DNA from: Triglochin maritima
Taxonomy: Eukaryota > Streptophyta > Magnoliopsida > Alismatales > Juncaginaceae
Reading direction: 5' to 3'
DNA: 64,000 nucleotides
Assembly (NCBI GenBank): GCA_963682175.1
Contig: OY821793.1
Span: forward strand, 25,193,493-25,257,492
Both the position numbers and the translations under genes were made by a program. Shown in pieces: positions 10,566 to 24,600 of the stretch. A model generated the notes under the pieces. That model was not told the origin of the DNA. It worked only from the letters and a program-made list of their open reading frames with translations, and searched no databases. The first letter of the stretch is position 1. Every line of letters starts with the position of its first letter.

Positions 10566-12077
10566 TGTTGGCTTTTTGGCCTTAATCTTATGTTTTGATG
10601 ATTTAATCAACCGAATCTTAATTAGAGTAGCACACACTATGCATTACATATATATTGTATTGTGCTAACCTCTACAGGTGATCAAGACTCAAGAAAGATG
10701 GAAATGAAGTCAAGACATGTAATTAAAGCTAAATCGAAGACATGTAATCTTGATTTCTTTTGAGTCTTAGGAACAAAGTGTAATTGAGCATACTTGAGCT
10801 AAAATCAACTTAATCACACACTAGGTTCCCTATAGAAGTCACACACGAAATTTCACATAATTTGGACTTCAATAGATCACCCAAACTTAGACCGGAAAAC
10901 ACCAAAACTTGAATTGCATAGTCTGCCCACATTCGGTCGACCGAAACATGCCGTTCGGTCGACCGGATGATCAATTAATCATGTTTGTGTTTCCCTGTCT
11001 TGTTTCGGTCGACCGCACCATATCTTTCGGTCGACCGTCAGATCATATTTTCTCGACCGTTACTTTTGTCGTATATACCCAACGGTCGTATTCGTATTAA
11101 TCAAAATATACCCCTTATACATTTTATGTATCGGTCGACCGAGGACCAAGATCGGTCGACCGAATGAGCGTGTCCAGACAGTCCAGAATCTCCTGTCCAA
11201 AATCGGTCGACCGGAAGAACCTGTTTCGGTCGACCGTTCACATATTTGTTGTCAACCCCAAAGTGCCTGGACGAAATCGGTCGATCGAACCCTCTTAGTG
11301 TGTTCGACCGATGACTTAAGTTTTCTTAAGTCGTAGCGTTGGGCGGTCGACCGTTGCTTAACCGGTCGACCGAACTGAGTGTAAAACTGCCTAACGGTCG
11401 ACCGATTGTCCCGATCCGGTCGACCGAATTCAGCCAGATTTGGGTTCTGAATTTTCTGTTTTGTGTAATCACACTTCAACTCATACCCAATCAATCCCAA
11501 CGGCTCTATTCTCTCTAATGCCTATATAAAGAGTTGTAAAACACATTTTAACACAACTCTCCCACTACAAACTTGTCCCAAAACATTAGAGAGAATCCCA
11601 AACACTCAAAGCCTCAAACCCTTCCACACTTAGTGATCATTTCTTCATCCTACTCAAGTGTGCTCAAAGTTTAGAGAGTGTTGTTCCACTCAAGTTCTCA
11701 ATTGTTGTAAAGGAAGCAAGGACTTCGGTGAAAGCCCGAAGTGTCCCTCTCGGATTGTGAGAGGAGGAGCCAAGCTCGGCGAGGGTTGTTCGCGAGCTTG
11801 AAGACTTGTAAAGGCGTTCTCTCCCGGCCCGGAACGGGGAGTGGTTAGTGAAGTCGTAGGCGGAGCTCGGTGATCCGAGCGGAGCTTGCAAGAGAGGATT
11901 AGGACCCGGGTGGGGTGCCGAACCTCTATAAAAATCGACCCGACTTCTTATTGTTTGCATTTTCTATTCCTTACTTGTTTGTTTGTTTTAATTCCGCTGC
12001 ATTTACTCGATTGCTTAAACAAGTAGGTGATTAGATTAAGAAGTGATTAGTGGACCCACAACCCACACGATCCTACA
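10566..12077 (+). mobile_element. Solo LTR A, 1512 bp, TSD GGGTT
   Basis: Begins TGTTGGC and ends CCTACA; the 5-bp duplication GGGTT flanks it exactly (10561-10565, 12078-12082). Layout is that of an LTR: U3 with the palindrome array, a TATA box (CTATATAAAG at about 11521), then a transcribed R/U5 part with the AATTCCGCTGCATTTACTCG-like 3' part. No internal coding region, so it is the product of LTR-LTR recombination. The start and layout resemble Copia-type LTRs, but that is inferred. Confidence 0.88.
10934..11426. repeat. Paired CGGTCGACCG palindrome array A
   Basis: Palindromes start at 10934/10956, 11006/11028, 11132/11153, 11204/11227, 11278/11301, 11344/11363 and 11395/11417: seven pairs, 19-23 bp start to start. 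Several pairs repeat at 72 or 74 bp. Some members are one base off (CGGTCGATCG). It occupies the U3 of solo LTR A, directly upstream of the TATA box. Confidence 0.93.
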
Positions 12078-12082
12078 GGGTT

Positions 12083-12643
12083 AACTCAACTGAGAGATAA
12101 ATTTGTCTTGATAATTTTAGGCAGGCAAGCCTTAAGACCATCCATCAAATCCTAATAGTATCAATCACATGTTTTAAATTTAAATGAAGTGGGTAATAGA
12201 TAAAATCAAATAAAAAACATTTTAATTTGTTAAAAAATAATTATAATTTCTTACTTGAACTATATTTGATTTCATTTTGTCACGTTAAAATACGACAATC
12301 ACTAATCGTACGCTTTCTTCGTGCAACATTTTTACCTCACTCGTGAGATCCATAAAATTTGGACAAATTAGGCGTTATTTTGCGAAATTTGTATTGCATG
12401 TCTAATCACTCAAATCATAATATTATGTTTCGGATCAAATCAAACATTACTGATTTACTGCACGTAAAATTGTGAAAAACAATAACCATAACCACCGATC
12501 GGAAATTGGGAAGATCCAACCAAAGTAACCATAACACAAGTCTCGAGTAAAAGAAGGTTTTGCCTCAAAAAACACCACTCTCGCCGATCTTCACCTCCTC
12601 TTCTCCTCCGCCGGCGTCTCCCCCAAACCCTCGATCGCCGCCG
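12083..12643 (+). promoter_or_regulatory. VPS50 upstream region and leader
   Basis: The 560 bp between the solo LTR and the first VPS50 ORF. The distal part is AT-rich; from about 12560 a CT-rich leader (CACCTCCTCTTCTCCTCCG) begins. The whole intergenic promoter is short because the solo LTR ends at 12077. No TATA box was assigned. Confidence 0.4.
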
Positions 12644-12670
12644 ATGGATCTCGCCGGAGATCGCCGCTGA
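12644..12670 (+). promoter_or_regulatory. Short upstream ORF in the VPS50 leader
   Basis: An 8-codon ORF (MDLAGDRR, stop TGA at 12668-12670) ends one base before the VPS50 ATG at 12672. Such a placement would require reinitiation or leaky scanning for VPS50 translation. Its use depends on the true transcription start. Confidence 0.55.
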
Positions 12671-12671
12671 G

Positions 12672-15600
12672 ATGCTGCCGGGGCTGTCCGGGGTGAACTC
12701 GATCGTAGGAGCTGGTCTGGCCGAGGAGCTCGAGAGCCCCGGCGCGTTGTTCTTCCTCTCCGCGCTCTTCCTCCAGAGCGGGGGGATGGATTTCTCCCGA
12801 GTCGGCGAGAGGCTGCTTAGCTCCGTCCGATCCGCCCGATCCCTAGGCGTCGGGATCCTCCCCTCCGCCCCCCATCGCCCCGAGGTGCGTTCATGATTTT
12901 GGGTTTTTCGAGTTTAGGTTGACTTTAGGTTGGTTGGAAAGTGGATTTGGTTGGATTTTGGGTAATGCGGACTGGACTGTTTCTGTGGTTGAAGAGGTCG
13001 AAAAGGTAAGCGATTCGTAAAAAAGTCGAAAGGTAGTGTGATTTCGACTCCTTAGATTTGTCGGCCGGAGGTCTGTAAGATAGTGTCGTTTTGTGTCAAG
13101 AGATAGATAAACAATTTTCATAAATCTTCCGACGGAATCGATCAAATTGAAATAACATCGTAGTTGCAACGGGCAACGTGTCACGTTATATAGTTCAACA
13201 GGGCAAAGTGAAAGGTGTCCAGTTGAAACATTGTCTTGACTTTTGAGTTTGGGATTGGTAAATTGGATAATATGTGTTTCCCTGGTTAAGGAGGTCAAAA
13301 GGAAGTGTGATTTTTGACTCGGTAGATTTGCCGCCCGGAGCTTGTTGAGGTAGTGTCATCATTCAAAAGATAACGGTTTCTGTCGGTTTTCTAGTGCATT
13401 GGATCAAACTGAAACAATATCATGGTTCATGGGGGGTAAAGTGTTTCCTTCTATAGCTTAAGAGGGTAAAACTGTAATAATGTCATAGTTGAATCATTGC
13501 TTTAATTTTTGAGTTTGGGATTGGTGAATTGGGCAATGCAAACTATTTTTTTGGTCAAGAAGGGTAGAAGGTAGCTGCATTTGATTAAAGTTAATCAAAG
13601 CGAGGACAAGAAAGGAGCAGTAGAAGGCTACAATCAATCTTATTGTCTAATTTTGCTCTTGTTATTATTCTCGCAGGTTCCCGCTCGAGCAGCTGCAGCT
13701 GCTGCTATTGCGCGTGCTCTTGCAGGAATCCCTCCACATCAAAGAATTAATCTCTTGTCAAGCTCCGAAGAACTGATTTCAATCTATGGTAGCAGGCCTT
13801 CTGGCCAAAGTGTTATAGAGGACCTCGAGGAAGACTTCTATGAGGAGGTTTGTATCATGTCTTTGTACCAAGATTTGGTCAGTATCTCCAACATTGTGGC
13901 GTATGCCTTCAAACGAACATTTTTGATATGGGGTTCCCCTGATTTAGCAACTGCATGGTAGTTCAAAATCTGATTTCCACAGTGATTTGACTACTTTCAT
14001 CAATTCCTTTTTTTATAGGATTTTGATCCTGTGAAACATGTCCTCAACAACATTCCATCCGAAGGAAATGAACTCAATTATCTAGAGGAGAAGGTAAACT
14101 TAGAACCTGGCTGTGGCATATAATATCATAAATCTTTTGTTTCAAAAAAATATTGTTTGCTTTGAAAAAGAGAGCAAAGCTCACTTCCTATTTAGTAGAT
14201 ATTATACTTAAACTTTTCTGGTAGGGTTCAACGACCAAGGCCGGGATTGGTTGGTGTGGTTCTTTTCCACTAATGTATTGTATTATCAAACCATGACGTG
14301 GAAAATATGACAGAAAAGCACTATTGGCTAATGATTGTGGGAACTCATGTTGCAAAACAGTTGATTCTGTTTCTTAATGTGAATATACTTACATGAAAAA
14401 GATGTATTAGCTGGAACTTGCCAGGCAACGTGCATTACGGAAAGGGGCAATGGGTAGCACACACTTAATCAAACAGGAAATAATATGGAGTAGAACATAG
14501 ATAGGTTGGTAAGTTAACATCTAAAGTTTAAACAACTGAGTTTACGTAGTTCTCATCATAATTACAAGAGTTTTTATTTTTCACTACAACAACCATATAC
14601 CGATTATTGTTAATTGATGTCCATAATTCACTGTTACCTAAGGAAAACAAAATTTGTTTTTATTTCTTATATAATGTTAATTCGTGTTCTCGTGGCTCAA
14701 TACTTTGCCCCCATTGCTGCAATGTTCATACTTCCTCTATACAAGTGGTATTAAAGGAAATGGAACACTACATGCAGAGTTGAATTGAAAGGAAGGACCA
14801 ATGCTGCTGGAACAGTAATGGTCAATGCAGGCTAGTTAGCCAGAAACAGCAGCCAAAAGTATACCAGAGCAACCAGACTCTAGTCTATTCTATACAGATA
14901 CAGTAGTCTTAAAGCATATCACAGCACTCTTTACATTTATAACATTATATTTGGAAAGTACTTTTAGATTTCTGGCCTATTCTTTCGTTTGGTTAATTGG
15001 GATGTTAACACCTGCCTGCCACCCTGCCACTAATATTTGTCTGGGACATCTATTGTCCTCGAGGTTCATGTGATATTTTTGTCAATATAGATATTTTATA
15101 GGGAACTGCCAAAGACTAGTAAGGTTCATTATGGCAGATGAACTGTAGGAATCCCGTCTAGGCTTGAGATTGCAGGTTTAGCGTCAAGTAAAAGTTCTAA
15201 CCTGTGTATGTCAAGAAGGATAAAGATGACAAGTTTTGACAAATTTGATGCTTAAACTGATCATGAATTCCTTCAGTTCCATGCTTAACATGCATGTTAT
15301 TCCATTTCTAAATAAACAGGCCACACTTAGACTGATGCAGCTGGATAGGATAGCAGAAAGATTGTCACGTCATGTCATGGAACACCATGAAGAGATGGGT
15401 AAGTACAGTTCTTCTGTTATTGCTGGGGACAGATTAAACTGATGCGAGGTCAAGTTGGCAATGGGCGAGGGTACAGAAAACCAACTACCCATCTTCCTTT
15501 CCGCAACACTCTTAACTGTGTCATTGTAGATCACATGTTGCTTGCTTTCTTCTTTTGCATAACTTGACTTGGTCATCTTTTGATAATGATCAGCTACTTG

Positions 15601-18600
15601 TTTTTATGTTCCTGATTCATTACAATTTGGCACTTTCTATATAATATTTAAATAGGAATCCAATACAACTTAAAAATGATTTGCAGTCTCAAACTTTCAG
15701 ATGGTAGAAAATTATCATTGTTCATTTTGCTTGGGTACTGAAAACTTCTGATCTTGTTAATGTTGAATAAAAGCAGCTCCTTATTTTAGGTTATTGACTA
15801 TGTGTTCCAATTTCCATTTAACTAAGGTCTATGTCTATGCGTATGCCTTTGAGCAGTTAAGGGAATGCAGTTGGTCATGGAACTGGAGCAGGATTTGAAG
15901 ATTGCAAATGTCATTTGCATGGTCAGTCTATTTTTGTGAATCTTAGACATTGTGCTCTTGCCAATTGTGTAATGTTGACCTTTCTTGTGAACTAATTTGA
16001 TGTTGTCATTTGCATGGTCAGTCTATTTTTGTGAATCTTAGACATTGTGCTCTTGCCAATTGTGTAATGTTGACCTTTCTTGTGGACTAATTTGATGTTG
16101 TAGGAATGATTAATCATAGAAATGATTAACATACACAGCCTTATTCGGAAGTGTGTTGTCACATGACTGCTCCTTTTTAAGATGCTATGATGTGGAAAGT
16201 GAAACAAAAAGATTAAATGAAAAAAACAATTTTTTTAAATGTTTTCGCCTTTTGGAAATATTGATAACATAATATTTTGTCAGTAATGACACATAATTAG
16301 CCTTTTTCTGAACTACTATGAAGCATAAGCTGCAAGGTCTTTGGACCTGCTGCTATTGTCTTTGTCTAATCCCATTAGCTTCTTCGTACTATGATGCCAC
16401 ATCAGCTCATGATTTGCAGTCATTCAATTCTAAGCAAAAAACATTTACTATATGGACATGGTTAGTGATATACAAAGTAAGAACATGTTATGGTCCACAA
16501 CTGTGAGAACATATTTATACTCTTCATTTTCCCAGAATGGACGAAGGCACTTGACATCGTCAATGCATGAGGTATCACAGGATCTCGTTGTCCACTCAAA
16601 TGCAAAAAAGAAGCAAAATCTTCTGGTAACTTCTTTCAAGCATGCCAGGCTGGTCTGATTTATATTATTATTCTTAGATTATAGTAATTTTGACCAATTG
16701 TTAGTTACTGATGAGGAGTCAAAGCTTTTTAACATCCTGTCTTGCTACTACACCAAAATCATCATCCTTTCTAGGATAGGTCTATTGAGTATCCTGCATA
16801 GGACGCCATTCCATTCAAAATCAAAGTCTTTTTTATTATAAAAATGTGAAGCACATCTACTAGTAATCACTTTCATAATATATGGTTTCTTGGTTATGAG
16901 TGTCTAATGGTCTAGACTCTCCAATTTTGTGTATCATAATTACATCTTCATGCCTTCACAACCAAATGCCTGTGGCAATATTCCGATCTTTAAGTGTTTA
17001 AGATATCATATTTCATGAGACTAGCACATTATGTGATATTGTCTGTTGCAGGATATGCTTCCAATTCTAACAGAACTTCGTCATGCACTGGACATGCAAA
17101 TGGAACTTGATGTCCTTGTTGAAGAAGGGAACTATTTCAGGGTGTGATACTTGTTCTTCCTGCATTTTATGCTGTGAAAATTTGATATTCTTCTCCCATG
17201 TTGTAGAGCATTTTTCAACTAATACACGTTCTTCTGTCATGTTTGTATCTATCAATCTTTTCTTTGTTCAGGCATTTCAACTTCTTTCAGAGTACTTACA
17301 GGTGCTGGATAGTTTTCCTGATCTTACTGTGATGCATGAAATGAGCCGTGGAGTGGAGGTGGCACTTTCTCTTATACTAACACACTTTTTAGCACATTTA
17401 CTGTAGCACATTTTTTTTGCCTTCTTTCAGTTTAGAATTTTCCATTTTTTCCAAATAAGACCAAGTGTACATGAGGTGGCACAGTTGGAGACCTTTTGCA
17501 TTACTCAAACTAGTTGCTCTTTTCAGTTTCTGGCTCTGTTAGCGGAACAGAGTTGACTCTTTAGTATATTTGTGTCTGCAGGCCTGGTTAGAAAGGACTT
17601 TACAGAAGCTTGATTCACTTTTGTTGGGTGTCTGTCAGAATTTCAAAGACGAGAACTACTTAACTGTTAGCATCGTTTCTTGCCCTTTTAGTTGTGCGAT
17701 TTGCGTATGATTATCTTTTTTTTAAAGTACCAAATGATAATTCTTTGATGGTCAGGAATGATTGCTTTGCCATGATATTTTTTATTCAGGTTGTGAGGGT
17801 TTATGTGTATCTTAAATTTTCTTTGTTGACTTTGCAGGCTATAGATGCTTATGCCATTATAGGTGATATGTCTGGACTAGCAGAGAAGATACAAAGCTTC
17901 TTCATGCAGGAAGTACTTGCGGAAACACATTTGGTATTGAAGAATATAGTGGAGGAGGTACTTATGAGGTTACCATTTGGAGGTGGCATGATTCTTTATT
18001 GTGGCGTTTTAGCATAGTCTTGTCTCTCATGTACTAATTTGGTACAATCTGTATGTATTCTTGTCTCCATTATCAAGAAAGTTACTGTATTTGTTTAGCA
18101 AATGAGGTTTATACTTCCATACCTTTTTTCGGTTCTATCTTGTAATCTGATACACCATTTCGATGTAAATTTGTTCCCAATTCAATCCTAATAGATATAA
18201 GATACAACATCATGTAAATAACTCCCTAGATATCTTAGAGGTTGGATCAACAGTAGTGCTTGGTGGTCACCATTACCATAAGTAGTACCTTAAGTCTGAA
18301 CCATGTTATCATTCCAAAATTGTTATCGAGGTGTCTGTGTTGGATCCATTAACAGAGTATTTTAGTCTCTCAGTCTCCTCTGAATTGCTGTTGACATTGA
18401 ACTGCTTCCTTGGTCAAAGATGAATTTGGGATTTTCTGTGGCACGGATGTCAAATTTAATGTTAAGATAACAGGCTTTGTTGTGCTAACCCATCTTATGT
18501 TGTTCCTTGGTGATTTTTTCTGATGATACTTGTTGAAATTTAACAAATACAGAACTCCTCAATCAGTTTGTTTTGTTTTATAGAATCCTGAATTGTCAAA

Positions 18601-21600
18601 ATACAATTTGAAGCTCTTAAAATACATTTTAATGGCGATGTGTTTGTAAAATATCTTTGATCTCAAATTCAACTTATGTATATGATATTACCCAGTAGCA
18701 ATATTGTCTCGTCAGTGCATTTTTTCCATATTCACAGTGGATGCAATCCTTTTTGTATTGTGATTCTAATATCTGTCTTTTGGCCAGGATATTGGGCAAA
18801 ATATAAACCGAAATAGGTGCGTTATCATCCATTTTATTGTGTTGCATGTTAATTTAGATGGCCTTCTCTTCAATTCCAGGCTTTACGGTTGATTGTTTTG
18901 ATATTACATAACATCTAAGTTACATGTTTTGGGCATCACCAGACCTAAAAATTAACCCATCTTTTAATTCAGACAATTGTGCGAGTGAACATGTGATGGC
19001 TGATAAATAATAAGAGTGTATTACCTTTTTCTTTTGGATTATTGTGAATGATTTGATCTGTGCAAAAAAGAAGTTAATCACAACTTAAGAGGAGTGTCTA
19101 TGCTGCACTTGTTAGGCAAGTGGTGCTTGAACTGGTATAGTTGTAAAGTTTTATCTGAATCCAATGATGGAATGATATGGTGCCATTATATCCCCTATTT
19201 CATTCCCTTTTTTTAGTTTGCTATAGATATGATCATATGGTGGTGGCAAGAGGCAAAGATGAATAGATGATCAAGTTGACAACATGGCTTTAGTTTACTT
19301 TATAAAAACATTCTTATTCTATTTCCCTGTCATTGTGCTCTTATTAATCAACAAATAATTCCTATCAAGACAGAAATCTGTCTTGTTATATGGTAGCTTC
19401 TTATTAGCAATATATTTTCTTAACATAACTATGTTGCAAGGAATAGTAGCAATTTTTCAAGAAGTTAAAATATGGGATATCAATTTGCAGGAAAATCGGA
19501 AAAAGCTGCTCCACCAATTTAATATGGGGATTTTTTTATACTTCAGTTTTGATTAAATGGTCTCAATGTGTTTCTGTGGTCATGTAATCCTTATTGAACT
19601 ATGGCAGCTTTTGTATAGTACCATAAATCAATGTTTGCTTATGAAAATAGGATACTGTAGACAATTTTTTTATTTATGTTCACACTCTTCTTGTTTGACT
19701 TGGATACTTTGATAAAAAAAGAAGTTTCTTAATTGTTTCACTGATAAAAAAGAAGTTTCTTAATTGTTCCACTTTCATGACTTTGACTATTTTCCCTTTC
19801 AATTTAATGGTAATATATATGTCAAGCCATGAATCCTGGTGGTTGAGGTTTAGAAGTTGCTTGTTTCGGTAGATTGTTCTTTCGTAATGACCTAGAGGTT
19901 ATCAGCAGTCAAAACTACGAGTTACATTGGTGTCCATTCCTATTTTTCTTACTGCAGGTTTACTTACAGTGATCTCTGTGGAAGGATACCAGAATCCAAG
20001 TTTCGACAGTGCTTGCTGAGTACACTGGATATCTTATTTAAGTTGATGTGCTCTTACTATGCAATTATGAGCTTTCAGCCAGAAAATAATGTAAGACTTC
20101 CGAGCCTTTTTGGACTTTTAATCATGTAGTTTCTGTTGATCAGTGAAGGGCTTCCGTTTGTCCTATAGAGATGCCAACTTCATTTTTTTACACTACTTTG
20201 GTCTTCAAATCAAAATGGCATCCTAATTTTGAATTTTTGGAGTTCAAAAAAAAACTCAGTGATTTTTCCCTTCTGATGATGATTAGTCTGCTCTCTGTAT
20301 CACTTGTTGATTTTGACTTATTGTTTTACCTATTCAATTCCCGGGTACTACTATTATTGGTCTGTCTGCAACTTGTCGAAGTTGACATTGAATTCTAGTT
20401 TGAGTTTGACATTGTATTCTTCCCTAGGTTTGTGATTCCCTTTTATTTATATAATTATATATACCGGTAAATGTATTTGTACTATCGGGAACTTTTCCAT
20501 TGTTTTTGTATTTTGTTCATTATTTGCATCACTTCTGTAGTTTCACATAGCTATTGCTTATGGCCATACTATAAACTATGTTTACTCAGGTACCTTGTAA
20601 ATGCAGTTGAACATAGTTTGTCCATATCTGCTTAAGTTTTTGGTCTTTATGTTCGTACTATGTCAATGAAATTGTGTAACCTTTTAGCCTTTCACTGGAA
20701 TTTTCTTATTGCTGGATCTGTTGTTTCATCTGTCATTGTGTTATGGTTACTTGATTTTAATTTTTATGTTATTTTCCATATATTTCCACCACTCTGTCAG
20801 TCTGTCTATCTACCTATCTAGCACACACTTTTGGCATGTGTTCACACACAAACACACACACGCAAAACCACATATATGAAGGGAGGTGGGGACTCCCATG
20901 CTGTCTAATTCCTAATGTATGATAATCTAACTCTTTCCTCAAGTGCCTATATTACTTCTTTTTTGTCATCAGGATTCAAAAAATGCATCCTTAGGCACAA
21001 AGCTGAAAGCATTAGACGCTTCTGAAAGTTCAGATTCTGTTCTTTCTCTTCCTAGTGTTTCAAGTCAGAGAAACATGGATGATGGACTCCATTCCGAGTT
21101 CATCTTGCAAGCAGACCCACCATTTCTCGAAGAGGAATTTTCTGCCCAGAAAAATCCAGGTCATTCAGAGAATGGAAATCCAGCATCTCCAAAAGCTAAG
21201 AGGGTTGTAGGTTGTGCTAGTGAAGATGTTGGTGGTAGTCGCTATTCACCCTTCTATCAGCTTAGGAAGGACACTACAACATTTGTTGCTAAAACACTAG
21301 ATCGAGGCAGAAAAAATTTATGCCAACTTACAACCAGTCGTCTTTCAGTTCTACTCTCATCTCCTGCAATTTGTTCAACCAGTACACATCAATTTCTGAG
21401 AGTTTACGAGGATCTGAATATTTTCATTTTGGCCGGTGAGGCCTTTTGTGGTGTGGAAGCTGTTGAATTCAGACAAAGATTGAAGACAATCTGTGAAAGT
21501 TACATAACTGCATTCCACCGCCAAAATATACATGTACGACTGTCATTCTCTTCTTTCGCTGCGTTGTGTTTCCACTATTCCGGTCTTTGTCTGTGTATAA

Positions 21601-24600
21601 TTTATTTCCTTCTGTTGTGTTTCCTAAAACAGTGCGCTTATTGTTGAAATGAGCACGGGTAGGTGAATTACTTTGAATTTGATATGTTTCAGGCACTTAA
21701 GTTGGTTTTAGAGAAGGAAACATGGGCAAAAATTACATCTGATGCAATGCATGTGATAAGTTTAGCTGGTCTTGTTGGTGATGGAGCTCCGCTTATTGCC
21801 CCATCATCAAACAATTCTATGATGTCATTTCTTCATACAAAAAAGACAAATGATCCAATCGAATCTGGATCAAATAAGAATGGATTTGCTAATTGGCTCA
21901 GAATTGAGAATCCATTTGTATTAAAAGCATTAAGCAGCCCAAGGGAGACATCTTATACATCAAACCTGCCCAATGAGGTAGTACGCCATGGTTTGACTAC
22001 TGGAAGTGCTAATATCTTAAATGATGGTGGTGTTCCAAATAACGAGAGCTCTAGTAATCATTCAAATAGAAGCAATTCTGCTTTGGAAGATGAAAATGAG
22101 GACCTTCTGGCCGATTTTATTGACGAAGACAGTCAGTTGCCAAGTAGGATACCAAAACCAATGCTGTCAAAAAGCACTTCTGCTCACTGGAATGACGAGG
22201 AAGTAAACTCACAGACAGGATCATCACTATGTCTTCTAAGGTAAATCATTATCATTTGATCCAGGAGATGGTTACCACTTAGTGTGGCCACCATGAATCT
22301 TATTTTTATCTCTAAAACATCTGATTTCATCAGGTTGATGGATAAGTATGCAAGACTAATGCAGAAGCTGGAAATAGTTAATCTTGAGTTCTTTAAGGTC
22401 TGGCAATGTGCATAAATAATTCTTATTGTGTTCCTTTTGTTTGGTCATGTTCATGCATCATCATGCTCTACAATTTTTGGTTGTAGAGACTGCCCTTTGT
22501 TTCCCTAGTCGTACTAAGCTCATGATGCTATTGTATCACAGGGAATTTGCCAATTATTTGGATTTTTTTTCCTATTTGTTTATGAAACATTTGGTGAAAG
22601 AGACATAACTGTGAATGGAAAAGGCTTCTCTGATCCTCCAAGTTGTGAGTAAATACTTTTACTGTTCTTAGTATATATGTTTTTTGTTGAATACATCTGT
22701 CTTCGGGGTGCTGATCTCAATTTTTATTGTAATAAGCGTATGTTTTCTTGAGATACCCAGCCAGGCTGAAATTAGCAATATCAAGAGTATTGCAAGACTG
22801 TGGCCAATTGATTAGACAACAAGGCCTGCCTTGTTCCCCCACATCTTCATTAACACTGAATGGAAATTTTACTCAAATGGATGTGACACTCACTGCTCCC
22901 AACAGCTCCAGTTGGCATTCGCCAAATACTAATATTGGGCTGAAGGTAGGTTTATGTACTTTTTTGTGCAAGTAAAAGGGAGGTCTCTTGTAAGCCTCCA
23001 AGTATATTGCAAAAGGCAAAGTTTGAGTACATAAGCTATCGGTAGGTTTATGTACTTGTTCAAATGTTTCTCAGAGAGCTTGTTATCTTTGTACTATAAC
23101 CTACTTGTCTCTGTTTTTTTCCTTCAAATTTTAAGGATCATTATGCATCCAAATTTATAAATTTACTTGCTGTTATTACTTAAAGCCAATTGTGTCAAAG
23201 ATTAAGTTGTTTTTTGACATTTGGAGCATCATGGACTATATCAAAGGGCTATTTAAACGATCTGCATTTCTTTTATTGTGAAATCGCAGATGGTCAGTTG
23301 CATTTGCATCATTTGGGTCATTTGGAAACAACCTCACTGTTTTACAGTGGTAGGGTTGCGTACATCCGACCCCCCCTACCTCGCTTAGGCGGGAGCCTCT
23401 TCTGAGGCATTGGAGTTATGTTGTTGTTGTTGATTACTTAAAGCCAACCTCAACTAGTTGGGGCTTGAAGGCTTTGTTATTGTTGCTGTTATTACACATC
23501 TGGGTATTCATTTTAGTTCATTGTAATGGGAAAAGGTATTGACCTGAATTTTGTAGAATAGTAATATTTTTGTCTGATTGGCCTAGCAGCAGGCATTCAT
23601 TACTTCTATAACAAATTACTATCAGTTAAAATTGGTGACTCTTCTCCAGTAATTAGCCCATTTGACATGTCATTGCAGTCCGGAGATTGACACTAACTAT
23701 TATAAGTGGTCTGAACAATAAACCATGTTTCATCTTTTGACATATTGAAAGGATAATGAAATCTGAGGTGAATGTTCATTCAATACTTGAGTGGTAAGGT
23801 GATCAATCCTGAGTTTTACTTTCCTAATTTATCATCAAAATTGCTAATAAATTGTTTTTAGTCAATATCAATAGACATAGAACATTTCCAAAGCAACCTT
23901 CTTTCCAAGTGCTTAGTGCTATACGAAATCTAATCGATACATCCATAAAATGGTGCAAGGACTTAAACTTCTGTAGGGTGCAAATTCCAGTTTCTTTGCC
24001 TCACAATCTCATGCTCGAAGCTTTGTGATACTATTTTAGCCTGATTCGTAATTCAATAATTGTTTTTCATTGTTCCCTACTTTTATCCTTGAAGAACCTA
24101 TATATAAGTTTGTGCATGATGCCAATACGAATATATTTACCATTTAATTAGACTTCACTTGATATTGAAAGTGGAATATAGGCACGAAATAGGTCCAACA
24201 TGAACTCGAATGGTGCCCTAAAAGCTTAGATTTCAATGTTTGTGACAACTAGCTGAATTTGATACTAACTTCCCAAAATTCATAGGGGGAGGATACTATG
24301 CGATCTCAAGCATGCTAACTCACATTTACATCTTAATTCTTGAAATGACCTTCTGTTCCCCCATCTTTTTTGCATGCTATGTGAAATACAACGAGTTTTA
24401 TTAACTGATTCAATTTTCGCAGGAAAGATGTGCTGGTGCAGAAACTATATTACTCGTTGCTCGAGTACTGCACAAAGCGAGATCTCATCTTCAGTCGATG
24501 CTTTCGTCAAATAATGCATCCCTTGTTGAAGAATTCTTTGAAAGTTTGGTAAACTTCTTCACCACACGTAATATTAATAATTTTTCAATCTAATCCTGAA

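Noticed and set aside
10934..11426. CRISPR-like regular repeats
   Set aside because: Repeat is a 10-bp palindrome in pairs inside plant LTRs, with spacers that are not unique in length or origin; a plant nuclear context excludes CRISPR.
11664..11960. 98-codon ORF on the minus strand
   Set aside because: It is antisense to the R/U5 part of solo LTR A and shows no protein family.
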